A stretch of DNA of 64,000 nt from Acetivibrio mesophilus (GTDB taxonomy: Bacteria; Bacillota; Clostridia; Acetivibrionales; Acetivibrionaceae). The stretch spans positions 420,351-484,350 of the forward strand of contig NZ_RLII01000001.1 in assembly GCF_004102745.1 (NCBI RefSeq), written 5' to 3'. Below, in pieces: positions 53,015-63,013 of this stretch (its first letter is position 1; every line of letters starts with the position of its first letter). The translations under genes and the position numbers were made by a program. Under the pieces are notes generated by a model. It was not told where the DNA came from. It made no database searches and saw nothing but the letters and a program-made list of their open reading frames with translations.

Positions 53015-54262
53015 ATGTTAATTAAAACTATCAAACCTATTATTATGTTTATCCTGGTCTTATCTGTTGTGTTGTTTTCAATTCCCAAAACTTATGCCCA
53101 AGGGGCGGTAACTTTTGCAAAGGGAGCTGACGTAAGCTGGTTGCCGGAGATGGAGGCCAATGGCTACAAATTTTACGGTGACAATGGCATTGAGCAGGAT
53201 TGTCTTCAAATTTTGAAGGATCATGGAATAGACTCAATCAGACTCAGGGTATGGGTCAATCCTCCCAATGGCTATTGCAGCAAAGACGAGACAGTTAAGA
53301 TGGCAGTAAGAGCTAAAAACATGGGATTTAGAATAATGATAGACTTTCATTATAGTGATTCATGGGCGGACCCGGGAAAGCAAACAAAACCATCAGTGTG
53401 GGCTGGGTATGATTTTAATGGGTTGATGAAGGCAGTATATGACTATACATACGATGTTATGAGTACTTTAAAAGCCAATGGTATAACTCCCGAGTGGGTT
53501 CAAATCGGAAATGAAACCAATAATGGTATGCTGTGGGAAGATGGAAAGGCAACAAACAGTATGAGGAATTTTGCATGGCTTATTAACTGCGGTCATGATG
53601 CTGTAAAAGCAGTAAGTCCCCAATCCAAGGTTATAGTTCATATTGCCAATGGGTATGACAATGCATTGTATAGATGGATATTTGACGGCATTACTGCCAA
53701 CGGTGCAAGGTTTGATGTTATAGGTATGTCGTTGTATCCTACTGCCACCGATTGGCCTGATTTGACAAGTCAAGCCCTCAGCAATATGAAGGATATGGTG
53801 TCTAGATACGGAAAAGAAGTTATGATATGTGAAGTTGGAATGGATTACTGGGATTCGCAAGCTTGTAAAGACTTCATTACAGATATAATACAAAAGACGA
53901 AATCCCTACCGGATAATAAAGGCCTTGGAGTGTTTTATTGGGAGCCTCAATGCTATAACTGGCAGTATTATAATAAGGGAGCCTTTGATTTGTCCGGCAA
54001 ACCTACGATTGCTCTGGATGCGTTTTTGCCTTCAGTCACACCGGGCAATCTTGTTTATGGCGATTTAAACGGTGATGGACGTGTGAACTCGACGGACTTA
54101 ACTTTTCTAAAGAGATATATACTGGGTTCTATAGATTCTTTTCCCTATGAAAGGGGAAAAGAGGCAGCCGACCTGAACATGGACGGTCGTATAAATTCAA
54201 CTGATTATTCTGTGCTAAAAAGATATATACTCAATATAATACCATCGCTTCCTGTTAAGTGA
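53015..54262 (+). CDS. Cellulosomal endo-beta-1,4-galactanase, GH53 with type I dockerin
   Basis: The 415-residue secreted enzyme has a signal peptide (to about residue 29, AQG), a GH53 barrel, and a C-terminal dockerin. Catalytic residues are Glu167 ([12 protein letters not shown], acid/base) and Glu273 ([10 protein letters not shown], nucleophile). It cuts beta-1,4-galactan side chains of pectin. The dockerin (about residues 349-412) has two calcium-binding repeats, [20 protein letters not shown] and [20 protein letters not shown], with Ser-Thr at the cohesin-recognition positions in both. GGGGGTG precedes the ATG. Monocistronic. Confidence 0.95.
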   Translation: MLIKTIKPIIMFILVLSVVLFSIPKTYAQGAVTFAKGADVSWLPEMEANGYKFYGDNGIEQDCLQILKDHGIDSIRLRVWVNPPNGYCSKDETVKMAVRAKNMGFRIMIDFHYSDSWADPGKQTKPSVWAGYDFNGLMKAVYDYTYDVMSTLKANGITPEWVQIGNETNNGMLWEDGKATNSMRNFAWLINCGHDAVKAVSPQSKVIVHIANGYDNALYRWIFDGITANGARFDVIGMSLYPTATDWPDLTSQALSNMKDMVSRYGKEVMICEVGMDYWDSQACKDFITDIIQKTKSLPDNKGLGVFYWEPQCYNWQYYNKGAFDLSGKPTIALDAFLPSVTPGNLVYGDLNGDGRVNSTDLTFLKRYILGSIDSFPYERGKEAADLNMDGRINSTDYSVLKRYILNIIPSLPVK

Positions 54263-54372
54263 GAATAATATGTTGACATATCCATGTCTAGAGGTCTAGT
54301 ATTGTTATGTGTATGAAAGTATAATAGTAGTATGCGAGAATGTAGGATAGGGGTTTAAATGGAGGGATTTTT

Positions 54373-54819
54373 TTGAACAGTAAATCTGAACGGGCTGTTG
54401 AGCTGTTTAAAGAAGGATATAATTGCTCCCAGGCGGTTCTTGGAGCATATTGTGAAGAGGCTGGGATTGACATAAAAACTGCATTAATGCTTACATCTCC
54501 CTTTGGAGGCGGTATAGGAAGGTTAAGAGAGGTTTGCGGAGCTGCTTCGGCCATGTTTATGATAGCGGGATTAAAGTATGGTTGTGTTGATCCGAAAGAC
54601 ATGAAAGCGAAAGAAGAGCATTATAAACTGGTTCAAAAGCTGGCAGAACAGTTTAAGGAAATAAACGGTTCCATAATATGCAGAGAGCTTTTGGGGCTGG
54701 ATATAGTCCATGATAAACCTACACCTGAGAAGAGGACAGCAGGTTACTATAAAAAGCGTCCCTGCGTGGAGATAGTAAGAAGTGCAGCTGAAATTATTGA
54801 CGAGCTTTTAAAAGCATAA
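54373..54819 (+). CDS. C_GCAxxG_C_C-family redox-type protein
   Basis: The 148-residue cytoplasmic protein carries the family signature: GYNCSQAVL (Cys18), FGGGIGRLREVCGAASA (the CGAAxxG core, with Cys55), and later conserved cysteines in ICRELLGLD and RPCVEIV. The cysteine set suggests metal or cofactor binding; members are annotated as putative redox-active proteins with no established activity. TTG start with GGAGGG upstream. It lies 110 bp after the GH53 gene but has its own ribosome site and terminator. Confidence 0.87.
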   Translation: MNSKSERAVELFKEGYNCSQAVLGAYCEEAGIDIKTALMLTSPFGGGIGRLREVCGAASAMFMIAGLKYGCVDPKDMKAKEEHYKLVQKLAEQFKEINGSIICRELLGLDIVHDKPTPEKRTAGYYKKRPCVEIVRSAAEIIDELLKA

Positions 54820-54863
54820 TCCATACAAAAAATATATATTTTTCATATTTTGCAAGATAATCC

Positions 54864-54904
54864 AAAAAAGAAAGAAGGTCTTAGGTTCCTATCTTTCTTT
54901 TTTT
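54864..54904 (+). terminator. Terminator of the C_GCAxxG_C_C gene
   Basis: AAAAAAGAAAGA (54864-54875) pairs with TCTTTCTTTTTT (54892-54903), with AGG/CCT inside; the T run follows directly. Confidence 0.8.
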
Positions 54905-55118
54905 GCATATAAAACATTGTTAAACAACAAGTACATCAAAGGAAACTATAGAATCGAATTTATATAACAAAGAAAGAACTTATTTAATATTCTTACAATA
55001 GATGAGGCGCCCATTTTAATAACAATGAGAGGAGGCTGTTTTGTCGGAAGGGAATTGTGAAACAGACAGATTTTAGAGAGAAAGAATTTTTAATCAGTTA
55101 TTAAGGGAGGATTTGCTA

Positions 55119-57647
55119 ATGAGTAAAAAGTTTACGGGTAAAATTAAGGCTGTTGCTTTTGCAGCAGCATTTGCAGTTACTGCAATATTTGCCCCATCGA
55201 TTTCCAGTCAAGCTGTCAGCAGTGTACCTTACAAGTGGGACAATGTGGTAATCGGCGGAGGCGGAGGATTTATGCCGGGCATAATTTTTAATGAGACTGA
55301 AAAGGATTTGATTTATGCCCGTGCGGATATTGGAGGAGCATATCGCTGGGATCCCTCCACAGAGACTTGGATTCCGCTGCTGGACCATTTTCAAATGGAT
55401 GAGTACAGCTATTACGGAGTAGAGAGTCTTGCAACGGACCCTGTAGACCCGGACCGTGTTTACATAGCAGCAGGTATGTATACCAACGATTGGCTGCCCA
55501 ATATGGGTGCAATTCTACGCTCAAATGACAGGGGAGAAACATGGGAAAAATCAATACTGCCTTTTAAATTCGGAGGAAATATGCCGGGAAGATCCATGGG
55601 GGAGCGTCTGGCAATTGACCCGAATGACAACAGTATTCTTTATTTTGGAGCTCGATGCGGAAATGGGCTGTGGAGAAGTACCGACTACGGTGTGACCTGG
55701 TCTCAGGTAACAAATTTCCCTAATGTCGGAACCTATATTTATGATCCCAACTATGATTACACAAAAGATATTATTGGAGTGGTGTGGGTTGCTTTTGACA
55801 AAAGCAGCAGTACACCCGGCAAACCTACTAAGAATATATATGTTGGTGTAGCTGACAAGAATGAGAGCATTTACCGCAGCACAGACGGAGGTGCCACTTG
55901 GGAAGCTGTTCCCGGACAACCTACCGGATTACTTCCCCATCACGGGGTTTTGGCATCAAACGGGATGCTGTTTATAACCTACGGTGATACTTGCGGACCT
56001 TATGACGGCGGTGGAAAAGGCCAAGTCTGGAAGTACAATACATCTACCGGAAAATGGACGGATATCAGTCCCCTGCCATATTCAAGCGCAGACAATCGTT
56101 TTTGCTTTGCAGGACTTGCGGTAGATAAACAGAATCCTGACAATCTAATTGTAAGCTCCATGAATGCATGGTGGCCGGATGAATTTATTTTCCGCAGTAC
56201 TGACGGCGGAGCAACATGGAAGAATATTTGGGAATGGGGAATGTATCCTGAACGTATACTGCATTATGAACAGGATATCTCTGCGGCACCGTGGTTGGAT
56301 TGGGGAGTTGAGAAACCTCTGCCGGAGATTAACCCAAAGCTTGGATGGATGATAGGTGATATAGAGATTGACCCGTTCAATTCTGATCGTATGATGTATG
56401 TTACCGGTGCTACCATCTATGGTACGGACAACCTTACCGATTGGGACAAAGGCGGTAAAGTTAAAATTGAAGTAAAGGCTACAGGAATTGAGGAATGTGC
56501 AGTTTTAGGCTTGGTTAGTCCTCCGGAGGGAGCACCTCTTGTGAGTGCGGTTGGCGATATCGTCGGCTTTGTTCATGAGGATTTGAATGTGGGCCCAAAT
56601 AAATTCCACGTTTCTTCTTATTCATCAGGTACAGGAATTGATTATGCGGAGCTTACTCCGAATTTTATGGCATTAGTTGCAAAGAGTGATTCATATGAAG
56701 TAAAGAAGATTTCCTTTTCCTACGATGGCGGAAAGAATTGGTTCCAAGCACCTAGTGAGGCACCAAACTCGGCAGGAGGCGGTTCGGTTGCTGTTTCAGC
56801 CGATGGAAAATCAGTTATCTGGACACCAGAGAATTCCAGCCCTGCAGTTACAACAAATAATGGCAACTCATGGAAAGTTTGTACGCCTCTTGGTATGAAT
56901 ACGAGGGTAGCCTCTGACCGTGTGAATGGCGAAAAATTCTACGCTTTCTATGACGGCAAATTCTATATAAGCACAGATGGTGGAGTAACCTTTACTGATA
57001 CAAAAGCACCTGAGCTTCCTGAAGAAGTTAATGGTATTAAAGCCGTACCGGGCAAAGAAGGACATGTATGGCTTGCTGCAAGAGAGGGCGGATTGTGGAA
57101 GTCCACTGACAGTGGAGCTACATTTGAAAAAATCTCCGATGTGGATACTGCGCATGTAGTAGGCTTTGGAAAGGCAGCACCGGGACAGGATTATATGGCA
57201 GTTTATATTACCGGTAAAGTTGATGATGTCTTAGGGTTTTTCCGTTCCGACGATGCCGGTAAGACGTGGGTACGTATCAACGATGACGAACATGGGTATG
57301 GAGCTGTTGATACAGCAATAACAGGAGATCCAAGAGTTTATGGGCGCGTGTATATTGCTACCAACGGAAGAGGTATCATTTACGGCGAACCTGATTCCAA
57401 TACTCCAGAACCAACTCCAGAACCAACTCCTACAGCTATGGTGGGTGATTTGAATGGTGATAAAAAAATAAACTCAACAGATGTTACTTTTATGAAGAGA
57501 TATATTCTAAAAATAATAGACGATCTACCTGTTGAAGATGATATGTGGGCAGCAGACATAAATGGTGATGGGAAGATAACTTCTACTGACTTAACTTATT
57601 TAAATAGATATGTACTCAAAATTATTACGGAGTTTCCTAAAAAATAA
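55119..57647 (+). CDS. xghA: Cellulosomal xyloglucanase, GH74 with type I dockerin
   Basis: The 842-residue secreted endo-xyloglucanase has a signal peptide (to about residue 33), a two-lobed seven-bladed-propeller GH74 domain with repeated RSTDGGATW-type blades, a PT-rich linker (TPEPTPEPTP) and a dockerin at about 779-840 with GDLNGDKKINSTDVTFMKRY and ADINGDGKITSTDLTYLNRY. Asp70 (YARADIGG) and Asp480 (AVGDIVGF) coincide with the catalytic pair known from A. thermocellus Xgh74A, and total length also matches. It degrades plant xyloglucan. GGGAGG precedes ATG 55119. Confidence 0.96.
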   Translation: MSKKFTGKIKAVAFAAAFAVTAIFAPSISSQAVSSVPYKWDNVVIGGGGGFMPGIIFNETEKDLIYARADIGGAYRWDPSTETWIPLLDHFQMDEYSYYGVESLATDPVDPDRVYIAAGMYTNDWLPNMGAILRSNDRGETWEKSILPFKFGGNMPGRSMGERLAIDPNDNSILYFGARCGNGLWRSTDYGVTWSQVTNFPNVGTYIYDPNYDYTKDIIGVVWVAFDKSSSTPGKPTKNIYVGVADKNESIYRSTDGGATWEAVPGQPTGLLPHHGVLASNGMLFITYGDTCGPYDGGGKGQVWKYNTSTGKWTDISPLPYSSADNRFCFAGLAVDKQNPDNLIVSSMNAWWPDEFIFRSTDGGATWKNIWEWGMYPERILHYEQDISAAPWLDWGVEKPLPEINPKLGWMIGDIEIDPFNSDRMMYVTGATIYGTDNLTDWDKGGKVKIEVKATGIEECAVLGLVSPPEGAPLVSAVGDIVGFVHEDLNVGPNKFHVSSYSSGTGIDYAELTPNFMALVAKSDSYEVKKISFSYDGGKNWFQAPSEAPNSAGGGSVAVSADGKSVIWTPENSSPAVTTNNGNSWKVCTPLGMNTRVASDRVNGEKFYAFYDGKFYISTDGGVTFTDTKAPELPEEVNGIKAVPGKEGHVWLAAREGGLWKSTDSGATFEKISDVDTAHVVGFGKAAPGQDYMAVYITGKVDDVLGFFRSDDAGKTWVRINDDEHGYGAVDTAITGDPRVYGRVYIATNGRGIIYGEPDSNTPEPTPEPTPTAMVGDLNGDKKINSTDVTFMKRYILKIIDDLPVEDDMWAADINGDGKITSTDLTYLNRYVLKIITEFPKK

Positions 57648-57719
57648 TAGTTGACATAGTAATAAGTGTATTTTACATAAATATATTTTATGGCGATAAT
57701 TAATTTAAATGCTTTGTTT

Positions 57720-57754
57720 ACCCTGTGAAGGTTTCTTTGCAGGGTTTTTTATTT
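57720..57754 (+). terminator. Terminator of xghA
   Basis: ACCCTG (57720-57725) pairs with CAGGGT (57740-57745), followed by TTTTTT; 73 bp after the stop codon. Confidence 0.75.
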
Positions 57755-57883
57755 TGTATATATGCTTAGAAAAAGTTATCCTAATATGTTATTATGAATA
57801 GAAAGAAGTATTAAGTTAATAATAAGTGCCTATAAAAAATGTTCTCAATTCCGTATAAGATTTGGGTCTAGGAGTGGATAATA

Positions 57884-58702
57884 ATGAAAAACATACTTGT
57901 GACATTGGATTCCAATTATCTAAAGCCTTTAAAAGTAATGCTGAAATCACTTTTTATTAATAATCGGAACGAAGAGTTTGGCATATATTTGATGCACTCC
58001 GCTATAAAGGAAGAGTATCTTGAGGATTTGAACAGATTTATTGAAGCAGAAGGCAGCAAATTGAGAATTGTGCACGTGGACAACAGCTATTTTGAAAATG
58101 CCCCGACACTGCTTCACTACACAAAGGCAATGTACTACCGGCTTCTTGCATTTAAGTTTTTGCCGGAAGATTTGGAACGTATATTGTATCTCGACCCGGA
58201 TATTTTAGTTATAAATCCGGTGGATAAGCTTTATGATATTGATATTGACAACTATTTGTATGCTGCGGCATATCATAATATGATATCAATTAAAGGAATC
58301 AATAGAATAAGATTAAATGCTTATGATATTAAAGAATACTATAATTCCGGTGTGCTATTTATGAATCTGAAGCTTCAGCGAGAGACAATCAGTGAAAAGG
58401 AAATTTTTGGTTTTGTAGAAAACAATCGAAGCAAGCTTATTATGCCGGATCAGGATATTATTAATTCATTGTATTCGCAAAAAATTAAGAGTCTTGATGA
58501 GAAAATATATAATTATGATGCAAGATATTATAATTACTATAAAATTACAAGCAATGGCAAGTGTGATATGGACTACATAATAAATAACACTGTATTTATT
58601 CATTTTTGCGGAAAGAAAAAGCCATGGAAGAAATACTATAGCGGCAAGTTCCATTCATTGTACAAACATTATGAAAAGCTGGCATTAAATTCGGTGTACT
58701 GA
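57884..58702 (+). CDS. GT8-family glycosyltransferase
   Basis: The 272-residue protein matches lipopolysaccharide-galactosyltransferase-type GT8: N-terminal ILVTLDSNYLKPLKVMLKSL, the metal-binding DxD in ILYLDPDILVIN (about residues 102-113), the acceptor-region YYNSGVLFMNL, and a C-terminal HFCGKKKPWKK. It transfers a sugar from a UDP donor in the cytoplasm; the acceptor is unknown. AGGAG precedes the ATG. It lies 64 bp before the cardiolipin synthase gene on the same strand. Confidence 0.9.
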   Translation: MKNILVTLDSNYLKPLKVMLKSLFINNRNEEFGIYLMHSAIKEEYLEDLNRFIEAEGSKLRIVHVDNSYFENAPTLLHYTKAMYYRLLAFKFLPEDLERILYLDPDILVINPVDKLYDIDIDNYLYAAAYHNMISIKGINRIRLNAYDIKEYYNSGVLFMNLKLQRETISEKEIFGFVENNRSKLIMPDQDIINSLYSQKIKSLDEKIYNYDARYYNYYKITSNGKCDMDYIINNTVFIHFCGKKKPWKKYYSGKFHSLYKHYEKLALNSVY

Positions 58703-58766
58703 TATTTTTGAATTTTATTGGCTCAGGAGTTGTTCAATATAGTTAAATTAAGGGGCTGAATTCTGA

Positions 58767-60311
58767 ATGTGGTCAAGGATGAAATCTATCATAAAATTTT
58801 TATATCATAGAGTTGTTCTAATATCTTTGGCAATAGTGATACAATTGGTTGTCCTTATAAGTGTAATATTAAGGTTTAATGACTATTTCGTATTCTTTTA
58901 TTGGGCAAGCCTGATTATAAGCGTAGTCGAAGTATTCTGGATTGTGAACGGCAAGAGCAATCCCTCCTACAAGATAGCATGGATTATTCCTATACTCCTG
59001 TTTCCGATTTTTGGAGGATTGTTTTATATTTTTTTTGGAGGGAAAAAACTAAGTAGATACGAAAAGAAAAAATTGAGGTCCATTGGACTTAAGGTGGAAA
59101 ATGCTCTGGTACCGCAGCCGCTGGTTTTGAGTGAAATTATGTTGCATGATGATGGTGCGGCTGTTCAATCAAGATATATCCAAAATATAGCCTATTATCC
59201 TCCCCACAAGAATTCTACAGGGGAGTACCTTCCTATTGGAGAGAAAAAGTTTGAGAGGCTTAAGGAGGAACTTGAAAAAGCAGAGCATTTTATATTTATG
59301 GAGTACTTTATAATCGAGGAAGGGGTTATGTGGAACAGCATACTGGACATACTGGCAGCAAAAGCAAAAAAAGGTGTGGATGTTCGGATTATTTATGATG
59401 ATATGGGATGTCTCTTGCTGCTACCCTACAATTACAGCAAAAAGCTCGAGAGCATGGGGATTAAATGCTGCGTTTTTAACCCAGTATCTCCGATATTGTC
59501 TGCCAGGATAAATAATCGGGACCACAGAAAAATAGCAATAATTGATGGACATACGGGATTTACCGGTGGCATCAACCTTGCGGATGAGTACATCAATGAA
59601 GTAAAGAAGCATGGATACTGGAAAGACACTGCTATAATGGTAAAGGGAGAAGCAGTATGGAATATGACGGTAATGTTCCTGTCCATGTGGGATTATCTTA
59701 GAGGAATTGACGAGGATTTCAATAAGTTTCGCTATAAGCTTACAAATGGAGACGAAAGGCACGATGGGTATTTTCAGCCATTTTCAGACAGCCCCTTTGA
59801 TGATGAAACTGTTGGTGAAACGGTCTATTTGAATTTGCTGAACAAAGCAAAGAGGTATGTTTATATTACAACTCCCTATCTTGTTATAGATTATAAAATG
59901 ACACAAGCATTGGCATCAGCAGCTAAATCCGGAATAGATGTCCGGATCATAACCCCCCATATAGAGGATAAATGGTATGTCCATGCGGTTACAAGATCAA
60001 ATTATCGCTTTTTGGTTGAAAGCGGTGTAAAAATTTATGAGTATACACCGGGATTTATCCACTCTAAAACGTTTGTTTCCGACGATGAATATGCGGTTGT
60101 GGGCACGATAAACATGGACTACAGGAGTTTTTATCTGCATTTTGAGTGCGGCGTCTGGACATACAAAAGCAAAAGCGTGCTTGCCATAAAGGAGGACTTT
60201 CTTAGTACTCTTGAGGTGTGCGCGCAAATTACAATGGATATGATTAATAAAGCAAAGTGGTACAAAAACCTGTTGGGTACCCTTCTGCGTATTTTTGCCC
60301 CCCTTATGTAA
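58767..60311 (+). CDS. cls: Cardiolipin synthase (phospholipase D family)
   Basis: The 514-residue protein has two N-terminal membrane helices (about 15-35 and 40-60), a PLDc_N region with WIIPILLFPIFGGLFYIFFG, and two PLD HKD motifs: HRKIAIIDG and HSKTFVSDDE with GTINMDYRSF. It condenses two phosphatidylglycerols to cardiolipin and glycerol at the membrane. ATG 58767 was kept; AAGGGG lies 11 bases upstream, and ATG 58779 is another possibility. Probably co-transcribed with the GT8 gene. Confidence 0.93.
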   Translation: MWSRMKSIIKFLYHRVVLISLAIVIQLVVLISVILRFNDYFVFFYWASLIISVVEVFWIVNGKSNPSYKIAWIIPILLFPIFGGLFYIFFGGKKLSRYEKKKLRSIGLKVENALVPQPLVLSEIMLHDDGAAVQSRYIQNIAYYPPHKNSTGEYLPIGEKKFERLKEELEKAEHFIFMEYFIIEEGVMWNSILDILAAKAKKGVDVRIIYDDMGCLLLLPYNYSKKLESMGIKCCVFNPVSPILSARINNRDHRKIAIIDGHTGFTGGINLADEYINEVKKHGYWKDTAIMVKGEAVWNMTVMFLSMWDYLRGIDEDFNKFRYKLTNGDERHDGYFQPFSDSPFDDETVGETVYLNLLNKAKRYVYITTPYLVIDYKMTQALASAAKSGIDVRIITPHIEDKWYVHAVTRSNYRFLVESGVKIYEYTPGFIHSKTFVSDDEYAVVGTINMDYRSFYLHFECGVWTYKSKSVLAIKEDFLSTLEVCAQITMDMINKAKWYKNLLGTLLRIFAPLM

Positions 60312-60396
60312 AGTAGCCTCAATGTTTTACAGTCATTGAATCGGGAATTGGTCTTCTAATATTCCGAAAATTATAGGAAATGAATGCTTTGACAGT

Positions 60397-60425
60397 TTGA
60401 ACGTATATAAGGAGTATGATATAGT
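60397..60425 (+). promoter_or_regulatory. Promoter of the PhoP/PhoR-like operon
   Basis: TTGAAC (60397-60402), 17-bp spacer, TATAGT (60420-60425), 90 bp before the start codon. A TTGACA at 60389-60394 lies 8 bp upstream; the pair does not have the 11-bp phase of Bacillus Pho boxes. Confidence 0.55.
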
Positions 60426-60515
60426 GGAACTAAGAAAACGAATAGGTAGGATGTATTAAGACCGAATCCTTTGGTAAACAGGGCGGACATAATACAGGAA
60501 GGTGCAGTGTACTAT

Positions 60516-61226
60516 ATGGCAAAAAAGTTAATTTACATAGTGGAAGATGAAATGCATATTCAGGAATTAATCAGGTTTAATCTTGAAGAGAACGGCTATG
60601 AGGTAGACTGTTTTGAAAGTGGAGAGGCTATGTTGGATGTTGTGGGAAGGAAAAGACCGGATCTCTTTGTTCTGGACATAATGCTCCCGGGTATAGATGG
60701 TTTTGAAATTTGCAGGAGAATTAAGGAGAATTATGAACTGAAGAAAATACCCATAATTATGCTGACTGCCAAAAATGATGAGTTGGACAGGGTTTTAGGT
60801 CTTGAACTCGGCGCGGATGACTATATTTCAAAGCCCTTTAGTGTCAGGGAGTTTATAGCAAGGGTAAAGGTGGTCTTCAGAAGACAGGCAGATACTGCTG
60901 AAAATACTTCGAAAACCATTAATGTCGGGAAGATATCGATAGATTTTGAAAGACGTGAGGTCTATAAGGATGGCCAAATAATTGAAATGACATTTAAAGA
61001 GTATGAGCTTTTGAAGCTATTGATTATAAACAAAGGCAAGGTTCTTTCCCGAGAGATGCTTCTGGAGAAAGTATGGGGCTATGATTTTTTCGGAGAAACA
61101 AGGACCGTGGACGTACATATAAGGTATTTGAGACAAAAAATTGAGGATGATAACAACAATCCTGCATATATTGAGACTGTAAGGGGCATTGGTTACCGAT
61201 TTAGTGATAAAGAGGATCAGGAATAA
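60516..61226 (+). CDS. OmpR-family response regulator (PhoP-like)
   Basis: The 236-residue regulator has a receiver domain with phospho-acceptor Asp54 (FVLDIMLPGIDGF), the acidic pair VEDE at residues 9-12, and Lys in ISKPFSVREF. The C-terminal winged helix has MTFKEYELLKLLIINKGKVL and VDVHIRYLRQKIEDD with the ending IETVRGIGYRF. This pattern matches PhoP/PhoB rather than other subfamilies, but the regulon is not visible here. ATG 60516 follows GGAAGGTG. Only two bases separate its stop from the kinase start. Confidence 0.93.
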   Translation: MAKKLIYIVEDEMHIQELIRFNLEENGYEVDCFESGEAMLDVVGRKRPDLFVLDIMLPGIDGFEICRRIKENYELKKIPIIMLTAKNDELDRVLGLELGADDYISKPFSVREFIARVKVVFRRQADTAENTSKTINVGKISIDFERREVYKDGQIIEMTFKEYELLKLLIINKGKVLSREMLLEKVWGYDFFGETRTVDVHIRYLRQKIEDDNNNPAYIETVRGIGYRFSDKEDQE

Positions 61227-61228
61227 TT

Positions 61229-62998
61229 ATGAAAAAGAAGATTTTTAATTATTATTTGCTTTTAATTCTTTTAATATTATTTGTAACTGTTATTTTTATT
61301 CCTCAGATTTCCAAGAAGTTTTACACTCGAGAGGTAGAAAACAAGCTGGAAAGTATAGTTTTTTCAATTGAATATTATTTGTTGGGTATAGGAAAAAATG
61401 ATGAAATTGACTATGACTTTATCGCAAAGGATTATGCCGGGAAGCACAACCGAAAATCTACCTTTCAAGGAGAGGAGCTAAGGATTACCTTCATTAGTTA
61501 TGAGGGAAAAGTGTTGGGCGATTCGGAGGCCAATTTTAATCAAATGGAAAACCACTTAGGAAGAGAAGAGATTCAGGAGGCTCTTAAGGGAAGCATTGGA
61601 AGGGACATCCGCAGTAGCAGGACTTTAAAATTAGATTTATTCTATATGGCAATTCCTGTTGAGGAATTAGATGTAATTATCAGGGTTTCTGTTCCGCTTG
61701 TTCAAATGAAGAAAATTGACAAATTGATCTGGTTCTACTCTATATTGATCTTTATTGCGGGACTGATAATAGCAGTAATTGTATCATTAAGGATAGCTGC
61801 AACGGTGATACGACCGTTAAACAATATTATTTCGGTATCGAAGGAAATAACCAACGGCAACTATTCTAAGAGAATCACATTAAAATCAAAGGACGAGCTC
61901 GGCCAGCTTGCTGTCCATTTTAATGAGATGGCTTCAAAGCTTGATAAGACTATATTTGATTTAAATACAAAAAAAGTAGAGCTTGAGTCCATTGTTGAGA
62001 GTATCACAAATGGCATCATTGCAGTGGACAATGATAATACGGTGATACTGATAAATCCCGCAGCTTTCAACGCTCTAAATTTAGATACCGATGCGGAAGT
62101 CGTGGGGGACAATATTGCCCAACATATCGGAAACAATCAAATAAACCTTCTTTTGAGAGAGGCCGTTGAGAATAACAAGCAGTTTGAATCGGAGGTTGTA
62201 ATTGATGACCGAGTGCTATGGGTGAATACTTCTCCCATAAGACCAAAAAATAGCAGTCCTGATAATTCGGGAGGCATTGTATTTATTCAGGACATAACCA
62301 AAGTAAGAAAACTGGAGCAGCTTCGAACTGAGTTTGTTTCCAATGTTACCCACGAACTCAAAACACCCATAACATCAATCCGGGGATTCATTGAGACACT
62401 TAAAAACGGTTCCATCAATAATCCCGTGGTGGCGGAGAGGTTTTTGGAAATTATTGACATTGAAGCAGAAAGACTTCACGAATTGATTAATGATATTCTG
62501 CTGTTGTCGGAAATAGAGACAAAACTGAAGGATACCAATTTAGAAAGCTTCGATTTAAGATCCACAGTGGAGGATGTATTTAAAGTTATGCAGAACATTG
62601 CAAAGGAGAAAAATATTAGCCTGAATAATAACGTAAGGGATAAAGTAATGATGAAGGCAAATATAAACAGGATGAAGCAGTTGATAATGAATTTGGTTGA
62701 TAATGGAATTAAATATAACCTTCAAAACGGCTCAGTATCGGTTGATGGGTATAGGGAGGAAGGAAAGGTTGTTGTTTCTGTAAAAGATACAGGTATAGGA
62801 ATTCCTTCCAGTCATATACCAAGAATATTTGAACGCTTCTACAGGGTGGATAGGGGAAGGTCCCGAGGTATGGGCGGTACCGGACTGGGACTTTCGATAG
62901 TGAAGCATATTGTAAACCTTTACAACGGAGACATAAAGGTGAACTCTATTGTTGGTGAAGGCACTGAGTTTATTATTAAAATCCCATCCCAAGAATAG
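61229..62998 (+). CDS. Sensor histidine kinase with HAMP and PAS domains (PhoR-like)
   Basis: The 589-residue kinase has two membrane helices (about 5-25 and 165-190) around an extracytoplasmic domain of about 140 residues, a HAMP domain (about 190-240), a PAS domain (about 245-350, with NGIIAVDNDNTVILINPAA), the H box SNVTHELKTPITSIRGFIE and the catalytic core (NLVDNGIKYNLQNG; DTGIGIPSSHIPRIFERFYR; GGTGLGLSIVKHI). This layout is that of PhoR. Together with the preceding regulator it may sense phosphate or an envelope signal; no pst/phn genes are in the window. Confidence 0.94.
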   Translation: MKKKIFNYYLLLILLILFVTVIFIPQISKKFYTREVENKLESIVFSIEYYLLGIGKNDEIDYDFIAKDYAGKHNRKSTFQGEELRITFISYEGKVLGDSEANFNQMENHLGREEIQEALKGSIGRDIRSSRTLKLDLFYMAIPVEELDVIIRVSVPLVQMKKIDKLIWFYSILIFIAGLIIAVIVSLRIAATVIRPLNNIISVSKEITNGNYSKRITLKSKDELGQLAVHFNEMASKLDKTIFDLNTKKVELESIVESITNGIIAVDNDNTVILINPAAFNALNLDTDAEVVGDNIAQHIGNNQINLLLREAVENNKQFESEVVIDDRVLWVNTSPIRPKNSSPDNSGGIVFIQDITKVRKLEQLRTEFVSNVTHELKTPITSIRGFIETLKNGSINNPVVAERFLEIIDIEAERLHELINDILLLSEIETKLKDTNLESFDLRSTVEDVFKVMQNIAKEKNISLNNNVRDKVMMKANINRMKQLIMNLVDNGIKYNLQNGSVSVDGYREEGKVVVSVKDTGIGIPSSHIPRIFERFYRVDRGRSRGMGGTGLGLSIVKHIVNLYNGDIKVNSIVGEGTEFIIKIPSQE

Positions 62999-63013
62999 GT
63001 GTAGTTATATCGT

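Noticed and set aside
60389..60402. Pho box upstream of the PhoP/PhoR-like operon
   Set aside because: TTGACA and TTGAAC are 8 bp apart, not the 11 bp phase expected, and the second is better explained as the -35 element.
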